Origin: Haematobia irritans
Lineage: Eukaryota; Arthropoda; Insecta; Diptera; Muscidae
Direction: 5' to 3'
Length of the DNA: 64,000 bases
Assembly (NCBI RefSeq): GCF_050003625.1
Contig: NC_134397.1
Location: 72,891,551-72,955,550, forward strand
Numbering within the stretch: position 1 is the stretch's first letter; every line of letters starts with the position of its first letter. The notes beneath the pieces were generated by a model. That model made no database searches and was not told the DNA's origin. It saw only the letters and a program-made list of their open reading frames with translations. Below, piece after piece: positions 33,830 to 45,625 of this stretch. A program made the translations under genes and the position numbers.

Positions 33830-36800
33830 TTATTTCTATAGAAAATTTTGTCAAAATTTTATTTCTATAGAAAATTTTGTCAAAATTATATTTCTATAGA
33901 AGATTTTCTCAAAATTGTATTTCTATAGAAAATTTTCTCAATATCTTATTTCTAAAGAAAATTTCTCAAAATTTTATTTCTATAGAAAAATTTCTCGCAA
34001 TTTTATATCTATAGAAAATTTTCTCAAAATTTTATTTCTATAGAAAATTTTGTCAAAATTATATTTCTATAGAAAATTTGTTCAAAATTTTTTTCTATAG
34101 AAAATTTGTTCAAAATTTTTTTCTATAGAAAATTTTGTCGTAATTATATTTCTATAGAAAATTTTGTCACAATTTTATTTCCAAATACAATTTTTTCTAT
34201 AGACAATTTTGTCAAAATTTTATTTCTATAGAAAATTTTGTCAAAATTATATTTCTATAGAAAATTTTGTCAAAATTTTATTTCTATAAAAAATTTTCTC
34301 AAAATTTATTTCTATAGAAAATTTTGTCAAAATTTTATTTCTATAGATAATTTCTCAAAATTTTATTTCTATAGAAAATTTTGTCAAAATTATATTTCTA
34401 TAGAAAATTTGGTCAAAATTTTTTTTCTATAGAAAATTTTTTCAAAATTATATTTCTATAGAAAATGTTGTCAAAATTTTATTTCCATATAAAATTTTTT
34501 CTATAGAAAATTTTGTCAAAATTATATTTCTATAGAAAATTTTGACAAAATTTTCTTTCTATAGAAAATTTTGTCAACATTTTATTTCCATATAAATTTT
34601 TTTCTATAGAAAATTTTGTCAAAATAATATTTCTATAGAAAATTTTGTCAAAATTATATTTCTATAGAAAATTTTGTAAAAATTTTATTTCTATCGAAAA
34701 TTTTGTCAAAATTTATTTCTATAGAAAATTTTGTCAAAATTATATTTCTATAGAAAATTTTGTCAAAATTTTATTTCCATATAAAATTTTTTCTATAGAA
34801 AATTTTGTCAAAATTTTATTTCTATAGAAAATTTTGTCAAAATTATATTTCTATAGAAAATTTTGACAAAATTTTATTTAGAAAATTTGTCAACATTTTA
34901 TTTCCATATAAATTTTTTTCTATAGAAAATTTTGTCAAAATTTTATTCCTATAGATAATTTTGTCAAAATTATATTTCTATAGAAAATTTTGTAAAAATT
35001 TTATTTCTATCGAAAATTTTGTCAAAATTTATTTCTATAGAAAATTTTGTCAAAATTTTATTTCTATAGAAAATTTTCTCAAAATTTTATTTTTATAGAA
35101 AATTTTGTCAAAATTTTATTTCCATATAAAATTTTTTCTATAGAACATTTTGTCAAATTTTATTTCTATAGAAAATTTTGTCAAAATTATATTTCTATAG
35201 AAAATTTTGGCAAAATTTTCTTTCTATAGAAAATTTTGTCAACATTTTATTTCCGTATAAATTTTTTTCTATAGAAATTTTTTTCAAAATAATATTTCTA
35301 TAGAAAATTTTGTCAAAATTATATTTCTATAGAAAATTTTGTAAAAATTTTATTTCTATCGAAAATTTTGTCAAAATTTATTTCTATAGAAAATTTTGTC
35401 AAAATTATATTTTTATAGAAAATTTTGTCAAAATTATATTTCTATAGAAAATTTTGTCAAAATTATATTTCTATAGAAAATTTTGTCAAAATTTTATTTC
35501 TATAGAAAATTTCTCAAAATTTTTTTTCTATAGAAAATTTCTCAAAATTTTATTTCTATAGAAAATTTTGTCAAAATTATATTTCTATAGAAAATTTGGC
35601 CAAAATTTTTTCAAAATTATATTTCTATAGAAAATGTTGTCAAAATTTTATTTCCATATAAAATTTTTTCTATAGAAAATTTTGTCAAATTTTATTTCTA
35701 TAGAAAATTTTGTCATTATATTTCTATAGAAAATTTTGTCAAAATTTTATTTCTATAGAAAATTTTGTCAACATTTTATTTCCATATAAATTTTTTTCTT
35801 TCAAAATAATATTTCTATAGAAAATTTTGTCAAAATTGTATTTCTATAGAAAATTTTGTAAAAATTTTATTTCTATCGAAAATTTTGTCAAAATTTATTT
35901 CTATAGAAAATTTTGTCAAAATTTTATTTCTATCGAAAATTTTCTCAAAATTTTATGTTTATAGAAAATTTTGCCAAAATTTTATTTCAATATAAAATTT
36001 TTTCTATAGAACATTTTGTCAAATTTTATTTCTATAGAAAATTTTGTCAAAATTATATTTCTATAGAAAATTTTGGCAAAATTTTCTTTCTATAGAAAAT
36101 TTTGTCAACATTTTATTTCCATATAAATTTTTTTCTATAGAAAATTTTTTCAAAATAATATTTCTATAGAAAATTTTGTAAAAATTATATTTCTATAGAA
36201 AATTTTGTAAAAATTTTATTTCTATAGAAAATTTCTCAAAATTTTTTTTCTATAGAAAATTTCTCAAAATTTTATTTCTATAGAAAATTTTGTCAAAATT
36301 ATATTTCTATAGAAAATTTGGTCAAAAATTTTTTTTCTATAGAAAATTTTTTCAAAATTATATTTCTATAGAAAATGTTGTCAAAATTTTATTTCCATAT
36401 AAAATTTTTTCTATAGAAAATTTTGTCAAATTTTATTTCTATAGAAAATTTTGTCAAAATTATATTTCTATAGAAAATTTTGGCAAAATTTTCTTTCTAT
36501 AGAAAATTTTGTCAACATTTTATTTCCGTATAAATTTTTTTCTATAGAAATTTTTTCAAAATAATATTTCTATAGAAAATTTTGTCAAAATTATATTTCT
36601 ATAGAAAATTTCTCAAAATTTTTTTTTCTATAGAAAATTTCTCAAAATTTTATTTCTATAGAAAATTTTGTCAAAATTATATTTCTATAGAAAATTTTGT
36701 CATTATATTTCTATAGAAAATTTTGTCAAAATTTTCTTTCTATAGAAAATTTTGTCAACATTTTATTTCCATATAAATTTTTTTCTTTCAAAATAATATT

Positions 36801-38365
36801 TCTATAGAAACTTTTGTCAAAATTATATTTCTATAGAAAATTTTGTAAAAATTTTATTTCTATCGAAAATTTTGTCAAAATTTATTTCTATAGAAAATTT
36901 TGTCAAAATTTTATTTCTATAGAAAATTTTCTCAAAATTTTATTTTTATAGAAAATTTTGCCAAAATTTTATTTCAATATAAAATTTTTTCTATAGAACA
37001 TTTTGTCAAATTTTATTTCTATAGAAAATTTTGTCAAAATTATATATCTATAGAAAATTTTGGCAAAATTTTCTTTCTATAGAAAATTTTGTCAACATTT
37101 TATTTCCATATAAATTTTTTTCTATAGAAAATTTTTTCAAAATAATATTTCTATAGAAAATTTTGTAAAAATTATATTTCTATAGAAAATTTTGTAAAAA
37201 TTTTATTTCTATAGAAAATTTCTCAAAATTTTTTTTCTATAGAAAATTTCTCAAAATTTTATTTCTATAGAAAATTTTGTCAAAATTATATTTCTATAGA
37301 AAATTTGGTCAAAACTTTTTTTCTATAGAAAATTTTTTCAAAATTATATTTCTATAGAAAATGTTGTCAAAATTTTATTTCCATATAAATTTTTTTCTAT
37401 AGAAAATTTTGTCAAATTTTATTTCAATAGAAAATTTTGTCAAAATTATATTTCTATAGAAAATTTTGACAAAATTTTCTTTCTATAGAAAATTTTGTCA
37501 ACATTTTATTTCCATATAAATTTTTTTCTATAGAAAATTTTGTCAAAATAATATTTATATAGCAAATTTTGTAAAAATTTTATTTCTATCGAAAATTTTG
37601 TCAAAATTTATTTCTATAGAAAATTTTGTCAAAATTATATTTCTATAGAAAATTTTGTCAAAATTATATTTCTATAGAAAATTTTGTCAAAGTTATATTT
37701 CTATAGAAAATTTTGTCAAAATTTTATTTCCATATAAAATTTTTTCTATAGAAAATTTTGTCAAAATTTTATTTCTATAGAAAATTTTGTCAAAATTATA
37801 TTTCTATAGAAAATTTTGTAAAAATTTTATTTCTATCGAAAATTTTGTCAAAATTTTTTTCTATAGAAAATTTTGTCAAAATTATATTTCTATAGAATAT
37901 TTTGTCAAAATTATATTTCTATAGAAAATTTTGTCAAAATTTGATTTCCATATAAAATTATTTCTATAGAAAATTTTGTCAAAATTTTATTTCTATAGAA
38001 AATTTTGTCAAAATTATATTTCCATAGAAAATTTTGACAAAATTTTATTTAGAAAATTTTGTCAACATTTTATTTCCATATAAATTTTTTTCTATAGAAA
38101 ATTTTGTCAAAATTTTATTTCTATAGAAAATTTTGTCAAAATTATATTTCTATAGAAAATTTTTTCAAAATTATATTTCTATAGAAAATTTTGTAAAAAT
38201 TATATTTCTATAGAAAATTTTGTAAAAATTTATTTCTATAGAAAATTTTGTCAAAATTTTATTTCTATAGAAAATTTTGTCAAAATTTTATTTCTATAGA
38301 ATATTTTCTCAAAATTTTATTTCTATAGAAAATTTCTCAAAATTTTATTTCTATAGAAAATTTTG
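33830..38365 (+). repeat. Large 29-bp minisatellite array, 4.5 kb, about 156 units, with higher-order repeats
   Basis: Basic unit TTTCTATAGAAAATTTTGTC plus AAAATTTTA. Recurrent variants are ATTATATTTC, ATTTCCATATAAAATTTTTT and ATTTCTATCGAAAATTTTG. The same variant series recurs at about 35047, 35913 and 36900, so blocks of roughly 0.87 and 0.99 kb were duplicated. The plus frames are artefacts of the repeat (29 codons per three units). No unrelated sequence interrupts the array. Confidence 0.95.
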
Positions 38366-39723
38366 ATCGAAGGACTTTTTTTCCTCGTACGTAAAATAAA
38401 AAATGAGAGCTCAATGAATATACCTCAATCATAGTGGCAAACGTGTTTCGACAATTGGTTCGAACGCATGTTTATCGTTTCTTTGAGGAAAATTTGCCTT
38501 ACTTCGAGAACACATAAATTTAACGGAGGGATGACATTTCAAAGATTTGAGTCCTAAATTCAATGAAATCAATGTCTAAATCAAAGATTATATACATTCT
38601 TTTATATTTTTATTTTAAAGAAATTTATGCTTAATATTGTGTTAATTTTTATATCCCAAAATTTAGGTAAAATGTACTGGAACAATAGTTCCAGTACATT
38701 TTACAATAATAAGAACAGAATCGAATAATTAAACAAATAAAAGCGATCTCACACATTACAAACAATCCTCGTTATTTCTAAACGATTACAGCACACGATT
38801 TCTGCACAGAACCTCGAAGCATAAACCAAACACGTCGCTCAAAGTGTGTGCTCTTTTAATATAATCTAAATTGGTATTTATTCCTTTTCTAGGACTCTTC
38901 TTTCATACGAGTTTTTAAGTTCGTCTTCCTTTACTATTTGGTGGTCTTAACCACAAATGCAGCAATAACAAAACAATGGTAAGCATTCATGTGTTTCTTT
39001 AACATTCTTTACGAATTTACGTTTATTTTTAAACCTGAAAAACGTTGGAAGGTAGTAATCGGAATAATGGTAGGTAATAGTCATGGTGGAATGCAATTTG
39101 TTTTTTTTTCCAATTGAAAGCGTCCATAGTTGGGATGGTGAACCGTATCATCATATCAAATTCCTATAATTGAATATTTTTTTTTACAATATTCACAATC
39201 TAAGGAATGTATTTTATGCTGACTTTGTGTTTGTAGAATTATTTTAATGTTGTGTGTTTAATTTTGATTCCATTCTAGTGATATGAAATCATTCAATCAG
39301 TAATTTTAATTTTTTTCCATTAACTTAGTAAGTTTTGCATTTCTTCAAATTATTTTTATTTCCTATAAATAAGTGAAGTTTAAATTATACTTCTGTTTTT
39401 CATTTAATAAAATTGACACAACTTCCGTTGATAGCTCTTCTCTGTGATGTGAAACCGCCCATATTGTTGTAAACGCGCTGTACAATCTTCACGATATACA
39501 AGAATATTGAAAGTAATAAACGAATGATGCAGAGCTGGGTGTAAATAATACACGGCAAAGGAAATTCACTACATCATCGTTAGGGATGACTATCATGGAT
39601 AGTTTTGTATCTTGTAGTAGTGCAAACTTGGATCATATCTAATGAATTTTACATGGGCTTGTCATAGGACGGAAGTACTCCTCATGTTTGGATTCCTACG
39701 AATTGCTTTAGAAGTTGTGCCTT
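38366..39723. other. Unassigned stretch with a perfect hairpin
   Basis: About 1.36 kb with no recognised element or gene. A perfect 17-bp inverted repeat with a 4-base loop is at 38667-38704. A region rich in ordinary-looking sequence (38750-38860, CACGATTTCTGCACAGAACC) could be host-derived. Confidence 0.4.
38667..38704. repeat. Perfect 17-bp hairpin with 4-base loop
   Basis: Arms GTAAAATGTACTGGAAC and GTTCCAGTACATTTTAC are exact complements, loop AATA. The stem is too short for a typical animal microRNA precursor. It may be a mini-palindrome or the centre of an eroded foldback element. Confidence 0.95.
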
Positions 39724-39973
39724 CACCCAGAGAAGGAATACGATCACCTCAAACACGTTTTAAGAGCAAAATGTTATTTTTGGGTGGTGACCATGTAACA
39801 TGGTGTTCGCAACCATGTTATTTTCTCGGAAATCATGTATCTGATTTCGGCAAGCAGGTTATATTTGACGAGAAAATAACATTTTAGTGACAAACATGTT
39901 ACATGGTCACCATACAAAAATAACATTTTGCTCCTGAAACATGTTTGAGGTGATCATATTCCTTCTCTGCGTG
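39724..39973. mobile_element. Foldback MITE, 250 bp
   Basis: The left half (CACCCAGAGAAGGAATACGA, TCACCTCAAACACGTTTTAA, GAGCAAAATGTTATTTTTG, GGTGACCATGTAACATG) is mirrored by the right half (CATGTTACATGGTCACC, CAAAAATAACATTTTGCTCC, AACATGTTTGAGGTGATCAT, ATTCCTTCTCTGCGTG). Nearly the whole element is one long inverted repeat. TT flanks both ends. The sequence GTTGTGCCTTTGGAAG at about 27395 approximates the empty site. Confidence 0.92.
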
Positions 39974-40163
39974 TTGGAAGTTCATTTGGATGAAGAAATT
40001 TAAAACAATAAAGAACAAAATTTTTTCTAATTTCACTTTTTATACCCTGCGCCACACTGTGGGACAGGGTATTATAAGTTAGTGCATATGTTTGCAACAC
40101 CCAGAAGGAGACGAGATAGACACATGGTGTCTTTGGCAAAAATGCTCAGGGTGGGCTCCTGAG

Positions 40164-40639
40164 TAGAGGTGTGCACGTGACACGAAATTGTCGTGACTCA
40201 CGAAAATTTTCGTGATTCGTGCGTGAGTCGTGAGTCACGAAAATAATATCTTCGTGAGTGTGCGTGAGTAACGAATTACACTCACGAAAATATTCCTGCT
40301 CACCAACATAAAACGCTTAAGAGTTAAATTCAATTTCAATTTTAGTGACACCTGGGATCTTAAGAGTCTAATAACACTCTCGATTTTAATAATGCTCGTG
40401 TTTTCAGACACTTCGGTAAGGTAAATTAATCATAAAATTATTCGTGAGTCACGATATTTTTCGTGAGTCACGGTATTTTTCGTGAGTCACGACGTTTTCG
40501 TGCGTGAGTGTGCGTGAGTACAAATTATCTTTTAGTGAGTGTGCGTGAGTGCTACCAAAAAATATCGTGCGTGAGTATGATTTTTCAGTCGTGAGTGTGC
40601 GTGAGCGTGAGTAAACTATTGCTAACGTGCACACCTCTA
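40164..40639. mobile_element. hAT-type MITE rich in CGTGAGT words, 476 bp
   Basis: Perfect inverted ends TAGAGGTGTGCACGT and ACGTGCACACCTCTA. Exact 8-bp duplication CTCCTGAG (40156-40163, 40640-40647). The empty site CTCCTGAGTCGATATAGCC is present in B2 near 42599. Much of the interior consists of CGTGAGT, CGTGCGTGAGT and ACTCACGAAAA words in both orientations. Confidence 0.95.
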
Positions 40640-40918
40640 CTCCTGAGTCGATATAGCCTTGTCCGTCTGTCCGTGAACACATTTTTGTAATCAAAGTCTA
40701 GGTCGCAGTTTAAGTCCAATCGACTTCAAATTTGGCACAAGCATGTGTTTCGGCTCAGAATAGAACCCTATTGATTCCGGAAGAAATCGGTTCAGATTTA
40801 GATATAGCTCCCATATATATCTTTCGCCCGATATGGACTAATATGGTCCTAAAAGCCAGAGTTTTAGCCCAATTTGGTTGAAATTTTGCACAGGGAGTAG
40901 GTATAGCATTGTAGCTAT

Positions 40919-41475
40919 CAGGGTTGGCCTGTCACAAACTGTGACTTTTGCGACATACATTTGCGACGGTATAATACGTATGTCGCAAAAGTCGTAAACC
41001 TACTGTAGAAAACCTAATTTTGAATAGAAGAAATCCTGAACATTTTTTAATTTAGTTTGACAGCATTCGCTGTGAGTTTCTGCAGAAATTTGTGAAAGTT
41101 TTCCCACGGTCAAGCCTATTTTCTTAGGTGGTATCGAAATTCCCGTTGGTGAGTGTGCAAAATACCGTGGGGTTACATTGGACAGGAGACTGAACTTAAA
41201 GCTAAGAAAGGACGAGAAAATCCACGGTAGTCGTGCAAAATGCAATAGGAAAAATGTGGGGACTAAAACCGAAAATTGTGAACATTCCTAAGAATTGAAA
41301 CTTCTTCGAACATACCATCGTCTTGGATATCATCGAATTCGCTGCCTAGCTGACGCGACTAAAGTATTTTGAGTTTACGACTTTTGTTACTTTTTCTACA
41401 TTTACGACGCGTATGTGACGTTTACAACTTTGCGACAGTCGCAAACCTAAAAAAGTTTGATACAGACCATCTCTG
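40919..41475. mobile_element. hAT-type element carrying LINE reverse-transcriptase sequence, copy 1
   Basis: Ends CAGGGTTGGCCTGT and inverse CAGAGATGGTCTGT. Exact 8-bp duplication GTAGCTAT (40911-40918, 41476-41483) inside a B1 array unit. Subterminal TTTGCGAC and GTCGCAAA words face each other. The middle (about 41110-41340) is a fragment of a non-LTR retrotransposon ORF2, readable as GIEIPVGECAKYRG then LDRRLNLK. Confidence 0.93.
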
Positions 41476-41819
41476 GTAGCTATGCGTGCCAAATTTGATT
41501 CAGATTTAGATATAGCTCCCATATATATCTTTCGCCCGATATGGACTAATATGGTCCTAAAAGCCAGAGTTTTAGCCCAATTTGGTTGAAATTTTGCATT
41601 CGGAGTACAATTAGTAGTGCAGTTAAGTGTGAAAAATTTGATTGAAATTGGTTCAGATTTAGATATAGGTCCCATATATATCTTTCGCCCGGTATGGACT
41701 AATATGGTTCTAATAGCCAGAGTTTTGGCCCAATTTGGTTGAAATTTTGCCCAGGGAGTAGATTTAGCATTGTAACTATGCGCGCCAAATTTGATTGAAA
41801 TCGGTTCAGATTTATATAT

Positions 41820-42118
41820 GGGAGCCACCGCCTTGCATACACAAGGTCGTGGGTTCGATTCCTGCTTCGACCGAACACCAAAAAGTTTTTCAGCGGTGGA
41901 TTATCCCACCTCAGTAATGCTGGTAACATTTCTGAGGGTTTCAAAACTTCTCAAAGTGGTTTCACTGCAATGTGGAACGCCGTTCGGACTCGGCTATAAA
42001 AAGGAGGTCCCTTGTCATTGAGGAGGTCACTTGTCATTGAGCTCACTTAGATTATTCAATGGACTGAATAATCTAAGTGAGCCTGATACATCGGGCTGCC
42101 ACCTAACCTAACCTAACC
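41820..42118 (+). mobile_element. CCTAA-tailed SINE, internally deleted and rearranged, copy 3
   Basis: GGAGCCACCG is joined to CCTTGCATACACAAGG, so the box-A part is deleted. Near the 3' end the block GGAGGTC-CTTGTCATTGAG is repeated and the following stretch shortened. The tail is repeated CCTAA. The flanks are TATATA-rich, consistent with a short duplication. Inserted in B1. Confidence 0.85.
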
Positions 42119-42483
42119 TATATATAGCTCCCATATTTAGCTTTCGCCCGATTTACACTCATATGATCACAGAGGCCAATTTGTTACTCCGATTTAGTTG
42201 AAATTTTGCACAGGGAGTACAATTAGCATTGTAGCTATGCGTGCCAAATTTGAAATCGGTTCAGATTTAGATATAGCTCCCATATATATGTTTTTCTGAT
42301 TTCGACAAAAATGGTCAAAATACCAACATTTTCCTTGTAAAATCGCCACTGCTTAGTCCAAAAGTTGTAAAAATGACTCTAATTTTCCTAAACTTCTAAT
42401 ACATATATATCGATCGATAAATCATAAATAAACTTTTGCGAAGTTTCCTTAAAATTGCTTCAGATTTAAATGTTTCCCATATT

Positions 42484-43983
42484 TATACCCTGCTCCACAC
42501 TGTGGAACAGGGTATTATAAGTTAGTGCATATGTTTGCAACACCCAGAAGGAGACGAGATAGACACATGGTGTCTTTGGCAAAAATGCTCAGGGTGGGCT
42601 CCTGAGTCGATATAGCCATGTCCGTCTGTCCGTGAACACATTTTTGTAAAGTCTACGTCGCAGTTTTAGTCCAATCGACTTCAAATTTGGCACAGTACGT
42701 GTTTTGGCTCAGAATAGATCCCTATTGATTTTGGAAGAAATCGGTTCAGATTTAGATATAGCTCCCATATATATATTTCGCCCGATATGGACTTATATGG
42801 CACCAGAAGCCAGAGTTTTACCCTAATTTGCTTAAAATTTTGCACAAGAAGAACAATTAGTACTATAGTCAAGTGTGCCAAATTTTATTGAAATCGGTTC
42901 AGATTTAGATATAGCTCCCATATATATCTTTCGCCCGATATGGACTAATACGGTCCCAGAAGCCAGAGTTTTACCCCAATTTGGTTGAAATTTTGCACAG
43001 GGAGTAGAATTAGCATTGTAACTATGCGTGCCAAATTTGGTTGAAATCGGTTCAGATTTAGATATAGGTCCCATATATAGCTTTCGACCGATTTACACTC
43101 ATATGACCACAGAGGCCAATTTTTTGCTCCGATTTAGTTGAAATTTTGCACAGGGAGTAGAAATAGCATTGTAGCTATGGGTGCCAAATTTGGTTGAAAT
43201 CGGTTCAGAGTTAGATATAGCTCCAATATATAGCTTTTGGCCGATTTACACTCATATGACCACAGAGGCCAATTTTTTGCTCCGATTTAGTTGAAATTTT
43301 GCACAGGGAGTAGAAATAGCATTGAGCTATGCGTGCCAAATTTGGTTGAAATCGGTTCAGATTTAGATATATCTCCCATATATAGCTTTCGCCCGATTTA
43401 CACTCATATGACCACAGAGGCCAATTTTTAACTCCGATTTAGTTGAAATTTTGCACAGGGAGTAGAATTAGCATTGTTGCTATGCGTACCAAATTTGGTT
43501 GAAATCGGTTCATATTTAGATATAGCGCCCATATATATGTTTTTCTGATTTCGACAAAAATGGTCAAAATTCCAACATTTTCCTTGTAAAATCGACTGCT
43601 TAGTCGAAAAGTTGTAAAAATGACTCTAATTTTCCTAAACTGCTAATACATATATATCGAGCGATAAATCATAAATAAACTTTTTTGACGTTTCCTTAAA
43701 ATTGCCTCAGATTTAAACGTTTCCCATATTTTTTTTACTAACATTGTGTTCCACCCTAGTGCATTAGCCGACTTAAATCTTGAGTCTATAGATTTTGTAA
43801 AAGTTTATCAAATTCTGTCCAAATCGAGTGATATTTAAATGTATGTATTTGGGACAAACCTTTATATATAGCCCCCCAAACACATTTGACGGATGTGATA
43901 TGGTATCGAAAATTTAGATCTACAAAGTGGTGCAGGGTTAATATAGTCGGCCCCGTCCGACTTTAGACTTTGCTTACTTGTTT
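42484..43983 (+). mobile_element. Family-B 153-bp-repeat element, copy B2, complete
   Basis: The 5' end TATACCCTGCTCCACACTGT folds with GGAACAGGGTATTATAAG. The array's AAATTTTGCACAGGGAG repeats at 43141, 43294 and 43446 (153 and 152 bases). The 3' block has GTGGTGCAGGGTTAATATAG, the hairpin GTCGGCCCCGTCCGAC and the end GCTTACTTGTTT. The base before the 5' end is T. The design matches family A with different sequence at both ends. Confidence 0.88.
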
Positions 43984-45467
43984 ATAAGGCAAATGACAGT
44001 TGAAATCTAGTTAATGTCGATTTGGAAAGTCTAATGTGAATGACTATGGTAGCAAGTAGTAGTAGTTGCCTTGTGCGACATAGTCGTGGGTTCTAAAGTA
44101 AGATGTTTGGGGTGATCATATTCCTTCTCTGCGTGTGATTAGTATTTTCCCAAGACAAAATTTTATTTTTTTTTTCTCATTAGTTTGAGATACAAACTCT
44201 TCAGCATTACGTCTATTCAAAACTTTTTTATTTAATAAAATAGAATCGATGTAAATATTCATAGTCACAATATCAGAAAAATTCGACACAAAATGCTTCC
44301 ATTTTGCCTACGCATGTGGCTTGACTTCCTCAAATACAAATAAATTTGAATCCTTGTAAAAATCTAAATTGAAATACCTATCCCGACGTTACGTCTTCAA
44401 TAAAGAAATTGCAGTTGGACCTCCAAATCATAGACTTCATAAAAGCAACACCAAGGGGATAAACGACGAACACAGACGTTACTCAAACTAAATGGAGCTC
44501 AAGCCAATGCCCCACAATTCCCCTTTTAGATATACGAAATCTGAAGAGGTTAAGTAAAGGAAACTAAATATGTCTAAGAGACAACAATAGAGACGGACAT
44601 GTACTCACTCTCTTACTCACTTGCAAGCCGAAGGATGACTGGGCTGATGAATCCAATGATGAGGATGATTACACCATCGCCATCACCACCACCACCATTC
44701 TTGCAATACTTAAAAATTCTGTACCAATCTCAAGTGCAGTCAGTGAACCGAACGGTTGGTAAGACAGTGGGGGGAGAGGGAGACCGGAACAAAAAAAAAA
44801 ACAAAAACAATAAAAAACAGACAAGAAAATCATGAATGGAATTTCGTAAATTTTGTTTTCATTTTACACAAGAAATGCACACTAGGCCAGCCAGTCAAGC
44901 AGTCATCTACCAGCTACCAGATACGAGTACTACAACCACACATTAAACCAGACCTGAGAAATCATTGCCTCCACAAGTTGCAATGTGTGTTTACCCCCTA
45001 CCACCCCCCATCATCCATGTAAATGAATGCAAGTTGAACGTGATGTGTTTGTGTTATCTCTGCGCATATGTTGGAGGATACTACAAGGAGTAGTCTGTGA
45101 CTACAACAGTTGTAACCTCCGCCGCACTGTTATCCCCCCCAATCTATGGTGTAGGAAACATCATTCCTCCAAGAAAATGATTAGAATGAATAGTTCCCGA
45201 GAGATAGTAGTGAGTGTAAAGCAAACTGCAACATTATCATGGATATGGGTTGTTCTTGTGCACGTTTCCAATCTGAGTGTGGCGTTTGGCATGAAAGGAT
45301 TTGTAAAAAAAAGAAAACAAAATGGCAAAATGGTGGATAAGAGCGACTGTGTAACCACCCTACAAAATAAGAATCGTAATAAGCTCGCATTATTACGCGA
45401 AAATAGTACAAAGGTTGCCTCTTATATTTCGGGATATGAGAACTGATACAAGTATTAATCATCCCCA
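43984..45467. other. Unassigned stretch, partly host-like, with a MITE end
   Basis: GGGTGATCATATTCCTTCTC and TGCGTG at about 44111-44136 are a right-arm fragment of the foldback MITE family. The rest (44140-45450) shows no repeat recognised elsewhere in the window and is less AT-rich. Frames at 44599-44835 (Ser/Pro then a Lys/Asn run), 44756-45022 and 45027-45446 overlap in different phases and carry no known domain. They may be untranslated or regulatory sequence of a nearby gene, but no exon can be supported. Confidence 0.4.
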
Positions 45468-45625
45468 TTAAGCCTTTGAATACCGATGTCCACTTACGAG
45501 AACATTCGAAAACGACAACAAACTCCATTTTCCCACTTAGTATCGATTTATTTCTCGATGTTATTTTAAAGTATAGGCTTTAATCTAAATAAGCTATAAA
45601 TGTTTCACATTGTGGTTTGATTGCT
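45468..45625. mobile_element. Truncated piggyBac-type MITE (same family as 63387-63904)
   Basis: TTAAGCCTTTGAATACCGAT, GTCCACTTACGAGAACATTC, CTCGATGTTATTTTAAAGTA and AATCTAAATAAGCTATAAAT match the left third of the element at 63387. It stops where the mariner relic begins. Confidence 0.8.

Larger units (their letters stand above)
40041..42483 (+). mobile_element. Family-B 153-bp-repeat element, copy B1, interrupted by three insertions
   Basis: The 5' end TATACCCTGCGCCACACTGT folds with GGGACAGGGTATTATAAG. The conserved 5' block includes CACCCAGAAGGAGACGAG and CTCCTGAGTCGATATAG. The array uses the unit words ATATAGCTCCCATATAT, CTTTCGCCCGATATGGAC, GTTGAAATTTTGCACAGGG and GCGTGCCAAATTTG. It is interrupted at 40164-40639 and 40919-41475 (hAT type) and at 41820-42118 (SINE), and it is cut at its 3' side by copy B2 after TTCCCATATT. 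Confidence 0.85.

Noticed and set aside
34238..37082. Repeated 60-70 codon frames (SKFYFYRKF type) as a gene family
   Set aside because: They are translations of the 29-bp minisatellite. The same words appear in every array and in the inverted array on the minus strand.
33830..38365. Regular 29-bp repeats as a CRISPR array
   Set aside because: Units are directly adjacent with no unique spacers, unit sequence is degenerate, and the context is eukaryotic transposon DNA.
41791..42021. 76-codon frame, with similar ones at 55637 and 61490-61969
   Set aside because: They translate the SINE (ALHTQGRGFDSCFDRTPKSF). Identity between sites comes from the SINE.
44599..45446. Overlapping frames as exons of one host gene
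   Set aside because: Frames are in different phases with simple-sequence stretches, and no splice-site pair joins them convincingly.
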